Of a stretch of DNA of 64,000 nucleotides, positions 20,976 to 64,000 are shown piece by piece; position 1 is the first letter of the stretch; every line of letters starts with the position of its first letter. The stretch comes from Sorex araneus. Taxonomy: Eukaryota; Chordata; Mammalia; Eulipotyphla; Soricidae. The translations under genes and the position numbers were made by a program. The notes under the pieces were generated by a model that ran no database searches, was not told where the DNA came from, and worked only from the letters and a program-made list of their open reading frames with translations. Location of the stretch: assembly GCF_027595985.1 (NCBI RefSeq), contig NC_073312.1:12777995-12841994 (forward strand), in the 5' to 3' direction.

Positions 20976-23974
20976 GGACATTTCCCGCCTCCCCCTTGGG
21001 GGCAGCCCTGGGTGGGAGGGGCCCTCCAGGGGACCCTAGACGACAGCCCCCGCACACGGGCCACCAGTGCTCAGGAGGGCTGCTCGGGGCAGCTTGCAGG
21101 GGAGGGACAGGAGGGCTCTGGAGGATGCACCTGGTCCAGAGAGGGAAATGTGTCCTTGTCATTCTAGGTCTCCCCTCGGCCGAGCCCTCGCTCCTGCAGT
21201 GTCTGTCGGGGGAGACCGCTGCCTTCTCGGCACCCCGTCTGCCTGGCCCGGCACCTGTCAGCCTCTGCACCCTCCGAGGAGGGAGGGACGGCGGGGAGAC
21301 GCCCGGGGGATGGGGCAGCTCCTCCCGCCCCTCCACCTCAGGGAGCCGCCAGCAGGCCCCATGGCTTGTGTCGTGTGGCTCAGGTCCAGGCCCGCCCCTC
21401 CCCCTGTTGCCGCGCGGGGTTTGGTGGGATGGGAAGTCGAGGCCCAGCGCCCGGAACCTTCTCCAGCTCATGGCCAGCAACCCCAGGCCCTCTGGATGTG
21501 AGCTCGAGCGTCCGTGCTCCCCGTGGCCCTGCTGTGTGCCTGGAGGGTGGCTGGGAGGGTTGCGGGTGGGGGGCAGCACCCTGCTGCCGTCTGAGGCCAC
21601 GCCTGCACGTGTGCGGTCATCTCCCTGGGCCCCGCCCCGGCTGCGAATGCCCCCAAGCCCTCCACAGCACAGGGGTTCCGCCCCGGCCTGGCGCCCTCTT
21701 CCCCGGGGCCTAGAGGCACTGTGGGACCCTCACTGCTCAGCAGAGCAAACATGAGTCCTGACCACCCTCCAGGGTCAGCTGCACTCTGGGGGCGGCACAA
21801 ATCCCCACCCCACGCCTCCTCCCGTGCACTCAGCGCCTGTGTCCTCTGAGCGGCTCAGTCCCTGCTGCCCCCGGGAACTCCTATGCATTCCTCAGTGACC
21901 GGCTGATAAATCCCCCCTCGCCCTGATAACCCCAGAGTTCCTTCCCTCCCTGCATTCCTGGGCCCCGCGCACATTCCTGGACTCATGCTCTTCTCACCCC
22001 TGCATGTCCTGGGCCCCTGGTCGGGGCGGGTGGGGGGGCTGGAGAGCACGTCAGGGTCCCCCCTGGGCACCCTAGTGCCAGATACGGCCCCGCGCGACCT
22101 GGGCTGTGTCCCCTGGTTGCCGTGTGGAAACAAGCCCAGCTGTTTTCCAGGAACCGGCCAGCGCTGGGGATGGGCTGAGGACGTGGACGGGGAGAGATAC
22201 TTTCTCTCTGGAGTGTTTTTGCCGGAGCTTTGGCCCTGCGAGCTCCGAGGAGCAGCAGGCCCAGCTGGAGGGGTCGGGAGGTCGGGAGGCAGCGCGAGGC
22301 CCTCACCGCCGGATAGGGCCTTTCCTTGTTTACAGCCGCGAGGTCAGGGCTTGGCGTGGCCCTCGGCTGCCCTGTTTTCAGAGCTCCAGCTCCTTTTACC
22401 TCACCGCTTCGGAGCCAGCTGAGTTCCTGCAGCCAACAGGAAGCTTAGGAATATCTGGCCCAAATGAAACAAAACTATCTAGCCTCTTTTCCTCTGCTGC
22501 CTCTTCCCAGAAGCCCTCCAGGCCCTTCTAGGGCTCCTTGCTCCAATCTTAGGATCCTGGGAGGAGGGAGCACCTCCTTGACTTTCTGTTTTCGCTCATC
22601 TCTTTGTTTAGGGGTCACCCCCAGGAGTGCTCAAGGGGACTCTGCAGTACAGCCTTATCCTTCTTGGGGCTCCTGCTTGCAAAGCCTAAACTTCAGTCCC
22701 TCAAACCTCCTGGCCCGTCCCTGATGCCAGACTCGAGGCTGGACACCCTGGCTATAACGGCGTCTCCGGGGCTGGCCGTGTCCAGCTGATAGACCTGCAG
22801 AGGGCGGGCCTCAGGGCAGGGCGGTGGCTCCGTGGCCGTCACGTGCCTCACGCATGTGCAGTCCTGGGTTCCAGCCGGTCGCTGGGTCCCGGGCCCCAGC
22901 ATGCTGGATGTGCCCCTCACCTCCCCACCCTACGCCGTGACCATGAACCGCAGGCCTCTGCCTCGCTCTCTCTTTCCATCTTCCAGGAGGGGCCAAAGAG
23001 AGAGCACTGGGCTCAGGGCACCTCCTGGTGTGAGACTGACCCAGGCTGGGTGTCCGGCACTCTTGGTGCCCCCGGAACCCCCAGGTGTAGTCCTGAGGTC
23101 CCCCGAGCATCAGGTCGTGCCTGGTACCACCCTCCCAAGCACCCTGTGGGACGAGATTCAAGAAGGTTCCCGGGAACTGGAAGCTGAGGGTCCAGCAGGC
23201 CCACAGTCTTGGTATTGAAATACTCGGGGGCTCTGGTGGCCTTGCTGGACCCTCACCACGCCCACTCGGTCTGGGCAGATGGGGGCTCCCACCCCCGCCC
23301 CCCAGGGCAGGGCCGGAGCTTGGCTTACCCTGGACTCTTCCCTGCAGGGTGCCCCAGATGTGTCCGTCCTCCATGTCCCGGGCCCCTCTCACCAGTTGTC
23401 CTCTCTGGGACACAGTCCAGGGCCACCTTTCAGCTCACCTCTAGGCCCCGGGCCAACGCCACTCGTGTCCACATTCAACCATGGTCCACTTGGCTTTCAC
23501 TGAGCCAGAGAGCGGGGGGCCTGCCAGGCCCCCGGGAGAGGCTGGCCCTGCTCTCCCCAGCTGGGGCCGGGGGCCCTGCGTGAGCTCATTCAATGTCTGG
23601 GTCCGAGGCATCGGAGCCCTCTGTCAGCTTGGGAGAGGCTGGGCAGGGTGCCCTGAGGGGGCTCCGGGCAAGGTTTTCCTAGCTCAGGTCTTGGGAGTTG
23701 TGACAGGCCACTGTATTGCTCAGGGGACACAGCGATCCCTGACCTCTGGGGCAGACTGTGTCCTGGAAAGGGGTCGCTCGCACCCAGTCCACCCTTCCGA
23801 TGCCTAAGACTCGGATCTGTGCATGTGCTCCCGAGTGTTGGGCCTTTAGGGAGGCAGAAACCCCATGTCCAGCCCCTCGTGGCTGGTGAGGGTGGCCAGC
23901 GTCACTGTCACACAGGCCGGCCCCTTGGCACAGGCTGAGGTCATTCCCCTCAAAGCCAGTGGCCCGTGGGCCCT
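20976..23974. other. Intron 1, unique GC-rich sequence
   Basis: No gene supported. Contains a small SINE-like fragment near 22,605-22,690 and a clustered group of TEAD-like and GATA-like motifs at 21,886-21,978 (separate entry). Confidence 0.45.
21886..21978. promoter_or_regulatory. Possible enhancer: three CATTCCT and two TGATAA motifs
   Basis: CATTCCT (TEAD core) occurs at 21,886-21,892, 21,953-21,959 and 21,972-21,978, and TGATAA (GATA core) at 21,904-21,909 and 21,924-21,929. Motif clustering alone is weak evidence and no conservation test could be made. Confidence 0.2.
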
Positions 23975-24117
23975 CTGAGAGGTAGCACAGTGGAGAGCGC
24001 TTGCATGCAGCTGACCTGGATTCAATTCCCGGCATCCCACTTGGTCCCCCGAGCACCACCAGGAGGGGTTCCTGAGTGCAGAGCCAGGAGGGACCCCTAG
24101 CATCTCTGGGTGAGGCC
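23975..24117 (+). mobile_element. SINE family A fragment just upstream of exon 2
   Basis: AGGTAGCACAGTGGAGAGCG, GATTCAATTCCCGGCATCCC, TTCCTGAGTGCAGAGCCAGG. Lacks a clear poly-A tail. It ends about 90 bp before the exon 2 acceptor. Confidence 0.75.
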
Positions 24118-24209
24118 TCTGCCCCCCCGGGTCCATGCTGCGGTTCGGCAGTGTTGCTTTGGAGAGGAGACAGCCCCCCTGAGATGGGTCTCTGCTCTTA
24201 TCTCTGCAG

Positions 24210-57618
<33,409 letters not shown>

Positions 57619-58250
57619 GAGACACGGACCCCGGGAAGACTCTGCTGTCCAGATGGGTCTCGGCGACAATCCTGCTTCGTCCACGTCTTTGTCCACGCAG
57701 CACCTCTGTGACAGGGCGCGTCCGTCCGTCTGTCCAGAAGGGAGCGCCAGGATCGGGGAGCCTCGGCCCGGCGGAGCCTCGACTTTCTCAGAGCCAAAGG
57801 AAATGAGCCGGGGGGGCTCCTTCTGCCAGGCGCACACGTCACCGTCTGCGGGGGCTCCTGCTGGCCGCGGCCGCCCCCGGCTCGACCGACCCTTTTAAGT
57901 ATGAAAAGCTTCCACGGTGGAGACTTCTGAGACAGACCGAGCGAGCAGGGCATTATGTCCCTGGTCACGAGGCTCCGCTCCCTGGCATGACCACTGTCCC
58001 TGCACCTGGACCACGGGAGGCCACAACAGCCCTGGCCCCCACCGGCGTGGCGACGGGTCCCACTCGGCCTCCTGGGGTTCTCCATAGCTGGAAGCGCGCC
58101 TATGTCTGGCCATCAAGCATCTGCTCGTCAAGAAATGTCCCGTTAGGGATCAATCAAGCATTGGGGATCAGTCAGGCGGAAGCCTGGCCTCTTCCACTAA
58201 GGAAGGGCTCCCTTTTCAGCCTAACATGGGCCTGGTCATTTTTTTTTTTT

Positions 58251-58256
58251 AATAAA
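58251..58256 (+). terminator. Possible proximal poly(A) signal, AFAP1L2
   Basis: AATAAA ~630 bp after the stop, preceded by a T-run. Downstream sequence is less GU-rich than at the distal site, so use is uncertain. Confidence 0.4.
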
Positions 58257-58776
58257 AAATTTCAATGATGCTGTATTATACAGAAGAAAAGGACCTTTTT
58301 AAGATTTAACTGACTTTTTTTTTTTTAACATTACTGAGGATAGAGCAAGGGCAGGGGTGGGGGTGGGGGCATCGCTCCGTGTTTATGGATTCTGTCCTGT
58401 GGCCTGAAGAAGAGAGACGTTTTTTCATAGAACACTCTCCTGGTCCGCTTTTAGAGTGGTGCTTCGTGTCTGAGGCCCTCCAAGAAAAAGTGATGAATTC
58501 TATGCTGAGCAGCTGCCTCCCAGGGCCGCCTCTGCTTCCCCGCTGGGTTTCTTTATACATATATATATATATTATTATTATTATTTTTTAACACAGGTTG
58601 AAACATTTCATCTCTCATCTCTGCCTCATTTCTGAGGGTTCTCGGAGCCCTCTAACACTGGTCCCGGAGAACTAAAGGTCTTTATGTTCTTGTCTTTCTA
58701 ATCCCAGGACATTTATTTCCTTTGTCACAAATGGCGGGTGTCCCCCTTACCAAGTGGTGAGTTAATTTTTTTTTTT

Positions 58777-58782
58777 AATAAA
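58777..58782 (+). terminator. Probable main poly(A) signal, AFAP1L2
   Basis: AATAAA followed within 15-60 bp by GU-rich sequence (GTTTGGGTTGTCTTTCTGG, GGATGGTGTTGGG), the usual cleavage context. Confidence 0.6.
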
Positions 58783-59110
58783 AATATTCATTGCCGTTTG
58801 GGTTGTCTTTCTGGTACAGGGGATGGTGTTGGGTAGGGCTTGGCGATCTCCCACCTCAAAGGGGGGGCGACTTGGTCTGTTGTTGGGGTGACAGCTGCCC
58901 AAGTCCTGGCCACTATTAACTGAAGCAAGTGTCGTTCCGAGGGCAAGTACTTGTGGACAGCTGGACAGAAGTGACTGAAAACTCAAACTCCCTGGAATTG
59001 AACATGAGCTTTTGAATCATTCTTTGTGGTAGGGAGAGGGCGGGGGGTGGGGGGAGAAGCACAAGAGTCCCTGGAGAAAGGCCCAAGGATCAATTCAGAA
59101 AGTGCCCTTA

Positions 59111-59282
59111 GGGGCTGGAGTGATAGCACAGCAGGTAGGGCATTTGCCTTGCGGCTGACCCGGGTTCGATTCCCAGCATCCCATATGGTCCCCCGAGCAC
59201 TTCCAGGACTCATTCCTGAGTGCAGAGCCAGGAGTCACCCTGTGCATTGCCGGGTGTGACCCCGTGCCCTCCCCCCCCAAAA
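59111..59282 (+). mobile_element. SINE family A with target duplication
   Basis: GGGGCTGGAGTGATAGCACA head and GGGTGTGACCCC end followed by a C-rich/A-rich tail. Target duplication GAAAGTGCCCTTA at 59,098-59,110 and 59,283-59,295. Confidence 0.93.
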
Positions 59283-59302
59283 GAAAGTGCCCTTAAAAAT
59301 GA

Positions 59303-59485
59303 CCGGGCTGGAGTGATAGTACAACAGGTAGGGCGTTTGCCTTGCACGCAGCCGACCCGGGTTCAATTCCCAGCATCCCATGTGGTCCCCAAGCACTGCC
59401 AGTAGTGATTCCTGAGTGCATAGCCAAGAGTAACCCCTGAGCATCGCCGAGTGTGACCAACCACCCCCCCCCCCAAAAAAAAGAA
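59303..59485 (+). mobile_element. SINE family A
   Basis: CCGGGCTGGAGTGATAGTAC through GAGTGTGACCAACC, a C-run and an A-run. It begins just after the right target duplication of the preceding copy. Confidence 0.9.
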
Positions 59486-59823
59486 AAGTAACCTAGCACC
59501 GAAGTGTTTTTTTTTTAATGCTAAGAACATGCCCTGAATATGAGCAGTTTGAAAGAAAAACCCCATTTCATGGGCGGGGGCGTGGGAACTTGCATGAAGA
59601 ACAGCTAAATGATTTTAGCCAAGGCAAGCCATAGTGTCCGTAACCAGATGGAGGGAAGGCGTCAGAGGTGGTTCTGTGACCGAAATGTGTTCCCGGCTCC
59701 TTTACCAAGTAGACACACTGAATACGGCACAATATCTTTAAGGGGCGCGGCCGAGCCGAACCTCCAATCTCAACACTAACAGACCTTCCCGGGTGACAGT
59801 GACCTCGACTAAGGCTAGAGGGG

Positions 59824-60015
59824 GAAAGGGGGAGAGGAGTGATAGCACATTGGGTAGGATGTTTGCCTTGTGCGCAGCCAACCCAGATTCGATCCCCAGC
59901 ATCCCATATAGTTCCCCCTGAGCACTGCCAGGACTAATTCCTGAGCACAGAGCCAGGAGTAACCCCTGAGCACTGCTGGGTGTGACCCAAAAAGCCAAAA
60001 AAAAAAAAAAAAAAG
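59824..60015 (+). mobile_element. SINE family A
   Basis: GAGAGGAGTGATAGCACATT head, GATTCGATCCCCAGCATCCC, GTGTGACCCAAAAAGCC, A18 tail. Confidence 0.9.
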
Positions 60016-60287
60016 ACAAAGTCTGGGGACGCCATGGAGAGGTCAGTGGCTCCTGGCTGGGACCTGTTGCCCTCGAGAGCTGCTTCCAGTCCCTTGGAAA
60101 GACCCCGTCCGGGAGTCCGGGAAAGGGCTATAAAGCCTCGGAGAAGGAGCTGAACCCTGAGCACACGTAACACCTCTCAAGAGCAGCCAGAGAGCTGGAT
60201 TAGAATCCGCTTGGAAAGCAACTCTGCACACACGAGAAGATCAGAGACCTGCTGATGTGTTTTCATTAGGACGGAAATAACTTACCG

Positions 60288-60440
60288 GGGGCTGAGGCGG
60301 GGAGGGCGCTTGCCTTGCACTCAGCCACCCCAGGTTCGATCCCTGACATCCCACAGGGTCCCCCTGACACGCCCAGGAGTCATTCCTGGGTGCAGAGCCA
60401 GGAGTAAGCAAGCGTGAGCATCACCGATGTGCATCACCCA
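60288..60440 (+). mobile_element. SINE family A, older copy
   Basis: GGGGGCTGAGGCGGGGAGGG head variant, GGTTCGATCCCTGACATCCC, GGTGCAGAGCCAGGAGTAAG. Confidence 0.8.
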
Positions 60441-61844
60441 AAAGAAAGCAAACTTCTCTAACTTTCACGAGCAGAAGCCAGTTCCCCGCAGGGGCGAGCA
60501 GACCCACAGAGACCCCCTGAGGATACGGGGAGCCCATCCGATTCACTCGAGAAGCTTCCGTGTTTCCATGGCTGGACCCCACCCCCACCCCCAATACATA
60601 CATGAGCCCTGGGTCTACAGTCTTGTGACTGTAGTTCTTTGTTTGAGGGGGGAGGGCTCTTAAACAGGGCTCCGGGGGCCCTGGGGTCACTCCCAGCCAC
60701 ACCAGCAAGCCAGACCAGATGGTTCTGTGCTGGAAGACAGCAGCGTCGCCCCAGCAGCAGTGGGGGCCGCACGTGTCCTTGAGCCATCTCCCCGGCCCAG
60801 CTCCAGATGTGGTGTCGTCCGGGCAGTTTGGACGGGACACGGGGCTAGCAGCCCCGACAGAGACAGCCAGTTTAGCTTCTAGAAGTGGCAAGACCGTTCC
60901 ATTAGAGAGTGAGTCGAGCCACATTCTCTGTTGGACCTGCCCAGAGGTGCCTTCTGCCGGGACCAGCCTAACAGAAGCAATGGAACGAGCCCCGCGTGGT
61001 TCCTGGGCTTCTGCGCCCCCCCACCCCCGTGTCCAAACACCGTGTTCCCAGCATCGGGAAGCTGTTTTCCTGCTGGCGGGAATGGGCCGGCTTCCTGGGG
61101 CTGGGAGCCTCGGCCGAGTGAGGAGCGCATGTGAGATCATTTCTCGCTGTTCTCTGCCCCGCACCTGCCACTCATACCACATGGGTTCAGGGAGGGTGGC
61201 GGGGAGGGGGGGCATGGGCCACGGCGACACCCCTCAGGGACCTCCCAACTCCAGAATTCCTTCCGTGCTTGAAGCTAAGTGGAGTTCCAAGTGAAGGAGC
61301 TGAATTATGGGGGGTCACAAACAGTCTGTCGAAAGCTTTGGAAGTGTCTGGAGTTAAGTCAAGAACGCTGCAGAACAGGAAGGAAACTGAGAGCCAGGAG
61401 AGAAGGCCCGGCCGGGGTCAGGACCCAGGTGGGTGCTGACCTGGATTCAATCCCCAGCACCTCTGGGCTCCTGGAAGCCCCCCACCCACATCACGACTGG
61501 GATGGCCCCGGGGATCCCAGCACTCCTGGGACCCTCACAGCGAAGTGCCGACATGGTTAGCCCAGAACTTCCGGGAATGGCTGCGGGATACCCCGAGCCC
61601 CACTGGGGAAGCCCGGCCCCCCCGCCCCACAAGCAGAGAAAACTCACAACCGCAGAACCAAGGGGAGAACGGATTCCTAGACTCCATGGGGGTAAGTGAC
61701 ACGTTTGCCAGAAACGGGGCCAGAAACACCACTTTGCCAAATGGACACAAAATCCTCCTGTCGGGCCAGAAGGCCACCCGGAGCCTGGGGAGGGTCGCGG
61801 CAGGACCCCAGAACGGAAGCGAGACAGCGCACGCCCTGCTCAGC

Positions 61845-62325
61845 ACCGCGAGCCCCGCAGCCTTTATTTCAGTGGCGTGTAAGAATCCTTCCTCTCTCGG
61901 CCCCCGGGGGGTGCCACTCGCTGTGCCGCCACAACCCCCTGGCAGGGAGGTGCCCAGAGCACAGCTGTCTGCACGCTGCCCCTCCCCCAGTATCCAGCGG
62001 GCTGGGGTCGGGGGGGGGGGCCTCTCCTAGTCTCCCCACTTCTGAACGGAAAGCAAGTAGCAAGTACCTCGGGCCCGGCAGGCCGCTGGGGAGAGGCTGG
62101 GATCGGGCCGCGTTGTCTGTCCAGATGCTGCTGCCCCGTCACCCCGCTCAGCGTGAGCTGCAGCATGAACAGCTGCAGTTCCTCCAGTTCTCCAGCGGAC
62201 CCAGACAGTGGCTGGAGGTGCCCCAGGGGCTCCGGTGTCCTCCTCTGCAGAGGCTTAGCTCTGTGGTCACTGCTCGCTTGTCCTCAGGCAGCGCCGAGAA
62301 GGCCAGGGCGCCGGGCCAGGCCCTG
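61845..62325 (-). other. VWA2: VWA2 3' UTR (probable)
   Basis: Lies between the candidate VWA2 stop at 62,326-62,328 and the poly(A) signal at 61,863-61,868 on the - strand. GC-rich, no repeats. Assignment depends on the terminal exon call. Confidence 0.4.
61863..61868 (-). terminator. Probable VWA2 poly(A) signal
   Basis: TTTATT on + is AATAAA on -, in GAAATAAAGGCTGCGG. Followed on - by GGTGCTGAGCAGGGCGTGCG, moderately GU-rich. It is a convincing signal in the right place for a gene coming from the right. Confidence 0.5.
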
Positions 62326-62444
62326 TCAGGGCCCAGGGTTCCCAGGCCGCCGGGATTGATGCTGCGACGCCGGCTCCAGCCGCTGCCCTCCTGCTGGCAC
62401 CGGGCGGGGACCCCGTGCTTGGGGGGCGTCGCCTCTCAAGGCCC
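62326..62444 (-). CDS. VWA2: VWA2 terminal coding exon (candidate)
   Basis: On the - strand, acceptor TCTGCTTCTTCCCCAG precedes 62,444. Joined in phase 1 to the EGF exon (C + GG = Arg) it reads ENR-ALRGDAPQARG and continues for ~38 codons to TGA at 62,328-62,326. Human VWA2 also has a short tail after its last EGF module. The tail is poorly conserved, so this rests on splice signals and phase rather than homology. Confidence 0.4.
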
Positions 62445-63539
62445 CTGGGGAAGAAGCAGACGCTGAGGGTCAGTGGGCTCGTCCCCAGGCCCCGCCTGGC
62501 CAGGGGCTCCCTCCACCAGCCAGACAAGGGTGCCAGTTGGGGGGAGGCAGGCGTCCTGACCCCCCCACGGAGCCCCCCCCCCCGCCTACAGAAGGCTCCC
62601 GGTGCCAGTGGGCTGGTGGGGAAGTGACTGGGAAACTCAAACCTCCGTGGGGATCATCTTGGGGTTGCGGCTGACCCCTAAATTCCTCGACACGGCCCAC
62701 CCTCAGGGCTCCCTCTCCCCATCTCTTCCCTGGCCCAGCTCAGCAGCAAACTCTCCTTCCTGTCCGCCCACAGCAGAAAAGCTCAGAGAACCCCCGCCGG
62801 GTGCCCCCCACCCCCAGCCGGCTGTACCCTCGCTCCCTCTCTCCTCATTCTGGTCTTCCCAGCCACTGCCGGGGTGGGGGGACTTGGGATGCCCCCAGTG
62901 CCCCATCCCCCTTCTCCACCGTGCTGTGACCCACCACCCAGCACACGGCATTCTGCTCTCGGTCCCTGTGTGCCCCCCACTAGCCCGGCAGCTCCATGGG
63001 GGCAGAGCTGGAAGAGTCACTGTGGGGGGACTGCACCCCACACCCACACGGCCTCTCCTGCGCGCACGGCCCACGGCTGCGTGAGTCCTTCCACTGGGGG
63101 AGACTCCGAGTGCACACACGCACACGCGCACACACACACACACACACAGCCCTCTCGCTGCTCAGCGCCCAAGGAGAGGCCAAACACACACAGACACACA
63201 AAAAAAACACATACATACACAGCCCTCTCTCTGCCTAGCACTCAGGAGACACCACACACACACACACTCTCTCTCTCTCACATACTCTCTCTCTCTCATA
63301 TACACACACTCTCTCTCACACACACATACACTCACACAACCCTTTCTCTGCCCAGAGCCCAGGGATCAATACACACACACACTCTATCTCACACACACAC
63401 ACACTCACACAGCCCTCTCTCTGCCCAGCGCCCAAGGAGACACCATGCACATACACACACACACACACACACACTCTCTTACACTCTCACATTCACACAC
63501 TCTCGTACACAGTCCTCTCTTTTCCCAGCGCCTAGGGAG

Positions 63540-63583
<44 letters not shown>

Positions 63584-63584
63584 A

Positions 63585-63639
<55 letters not shown>

Positions 63640-63690
63640 CACACAGCCCTCTCTCTGCCCAGCGCCCGGACCCCGGCGACTGCCACTCAC
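62445..63690. other. VWA2 last intron (candidate)
   Basis: Unique sequence at 62,445-63,100 including C-runs near 62,573-62,583, then a compound repeat up to the EGF exon donor. Confidence 0.45.
63100..63660. repeat. Compound minisatellite: 40-bp unit with CA/CT spacers
   Basis: Six copies of a unit like ACAGCCCTCTCTCTGCCCAG followed by CGCCCAAGGAGACACC (near 63,149, 63,220, 63,337, 63,408, 63,508 and 63,644), separated by 40-100 bp of (CA)n and (CT)n of variable length. The last unit ends ~20 bp from the VWA2 exon donor. Confidence 0.92.
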
Positions 63691-63816
63691 GGTTCTCGCA
63701 GTGGGGGCCCTCCCAGCCCGGGCGGCACTCGCACCGGTAGCTGCCAAGCTGCAGGATGCAGGCGCCCTCGTTCATGCAGGGGCTGGGGCGGCACAGGTCC
63801 ACCGGCCGCTTGGCTT
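63691..63816 (-). CDS. VWA2: VWA2 (AMACO), last EGF-like domain exon
   Basis: VWA2 is a secreted matrix protein with three von Willebrand A domains and EGF modules, found at basement membranes. On - the exon reads AKRPVDLCRPSPCMNEGACI, LQLGSYRCECRPGWEGPHC, EN: six cysteines in EGF spacing with the GSYRCxCxxGWxGPHC signature. Acceptor CTGTCTTCCCCGCAG, donor GTGAGT. 126 nt and phase 1-1, the classic exchangeable EGF module. Neighbouring tail-to-tail with AFAP1L2 agrees with other mammals. Upstream VWA2 exons are beyond the window. Confidence 0.93.
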
Positions 63817-64000
63817 CTGCGGGGAAGACAGGGCACCCAGACCGACTCTGAGGGGAGGCCCCGGGAGGAGGGTGGTGCTGCCTGCGGGGACTCAGAGCCC
63901 CGCCCCCGTGCCCCCGGCCCTGCACACCCCCGCCCTGTGGGGGACGCTTACTGATCCCATTGCAACAGCCACGCTCTGGATTTTGTATCTGTTTTTGTCC
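63817..64000. other. VWA2 intron, partial
   Basis: 184 bp of unique sequence upstream of the EGF exon on the - strand. No further exon before the window ends. Confidence 0.7.

Larger units (their letters stand above)
57619..58800 (+). other. AFAP1L2: AFAP1L2 3' UTR (probable)
   Basis: Runs from the stop to the region after the second AATAAA. Contains T-runs, a (TA)n(TTA)n at 58,558-58,586 and an upstream AATAAA at 58,251-58,256. No SINE interrupts it, unlike the region to its right, which fits a transcribed 3' end. The exact cleavage site is inferred. Confidence 0.65.
58801..61844. other. Convergent intergenic region AFAP1L2-VWA2
   Basis: About 3 kb holding four SINEs, all on +. 58,801-59,110, 59,486-59,823, 60,016-60,287 and 60,441-61,844 are non-repetitive apart from SINE-like remnants near 61,424-61,470. 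No gene seen. Confidence 0.6.

Noticed and set aside
20299..21600. 433-codon - strand frame with HSLPLTP repeats
   Set aside because: Translation of the GTGAGTGGGA minisatellite. The stop-free repeat and high GC explain it.
61696..62466. 256-codon + strand frame near the right end
   Set aside because: Lies antisense to the probable VWA2 terminal exon and 3' UTR. No domain, explained by GC content.

Overview
The window is mammalian nuclear DNA: large GT-AG introns, a LINE-1 3' end with an ORF2 C-terminus, dozens of tRNA-headed SINEs and very abundant micro- and minisatellites. The SINE consensus (head GGGGCTGGAGCGATAGCACA, B-box GGGTTCGATTCCC, tail ending GGTGTGACCCAAAAA) is one I associate from memory with shrews (Soricidae, Sorex-like). 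That assignment is an inference from repeats and was not tested by a search.

Two protein-coding genes are present in convergent, tail-to-tail order. AFAP1L2 (XB130, an adaptor for Src and PI3K signalling) runs on the + strand. Eighteen coding exons between 24,210 and 57,618 can be placed base by base. Every splice junction is GT-AG and every reading phase joins. Assuming the usual 16-nt first coding exon, which is not visible here, the protein is 817 aa, essentially the family's length. An 84-nt phase 1-1 cassette exon at 42,171-42,254 would add 28 residues containing a V-I-Y-A-T-I tyrosine motif. The AFAP1L2 3' UTR probably ends near 58,800. VWA2 (AMACO, a secreted matrix protein) enters from the right on the - strand: its last EGF-like module is at 63,691-63,816, a probable terminal coding exon is at 62,326-62,444, and a poly(A) signal is at 61,863-61,868. 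This is the gene neighbourhood known in other mammals.

Layout. 1-24,209 is AFAP1L2 intron 1 (its 5' part lies outside the window): an antisense L1 end, a 2.47-kb pure polypyrimidine TTCC array, several SINEs, copies of a ~430-bp retroposon, a GTGAGTGGGA minisatellite and unique sequence. 24,339-34,384 is intron 2, repeat-rich. From 34,385 to 57,618 the exons become closer and the introns hold G-rich or alternating purine-pyrimidine minisatellites, some directly beside exons. 58,800-61,845 is a ~3-kb intergenic strip holding four recognisable SINEs, all on the + strand. 61,845-64,000 is the VWA2 3' end, with a compound CA/CT minisatellite in its last intron.

Functionally the AFAP1L2 exons encode, in order: an N-terminal helical segment, a YIYM PI3K-p85 docking motif, a proline-rich SH3 ligand, Src-type tyrosine motifs, PH1, a basic linker, PH2, a variable proline-rich linker with more tyrosines, a coiled coil and a conserved C-terminus. 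No bacterial or viral system, CRISPR array or RNA gene was found. The most interesting observations are the cassette exon, a tandem pair of CTCF-like motifs in intron 11, and a retroposon family with a fixed 5' end and an L1-like 3' end.
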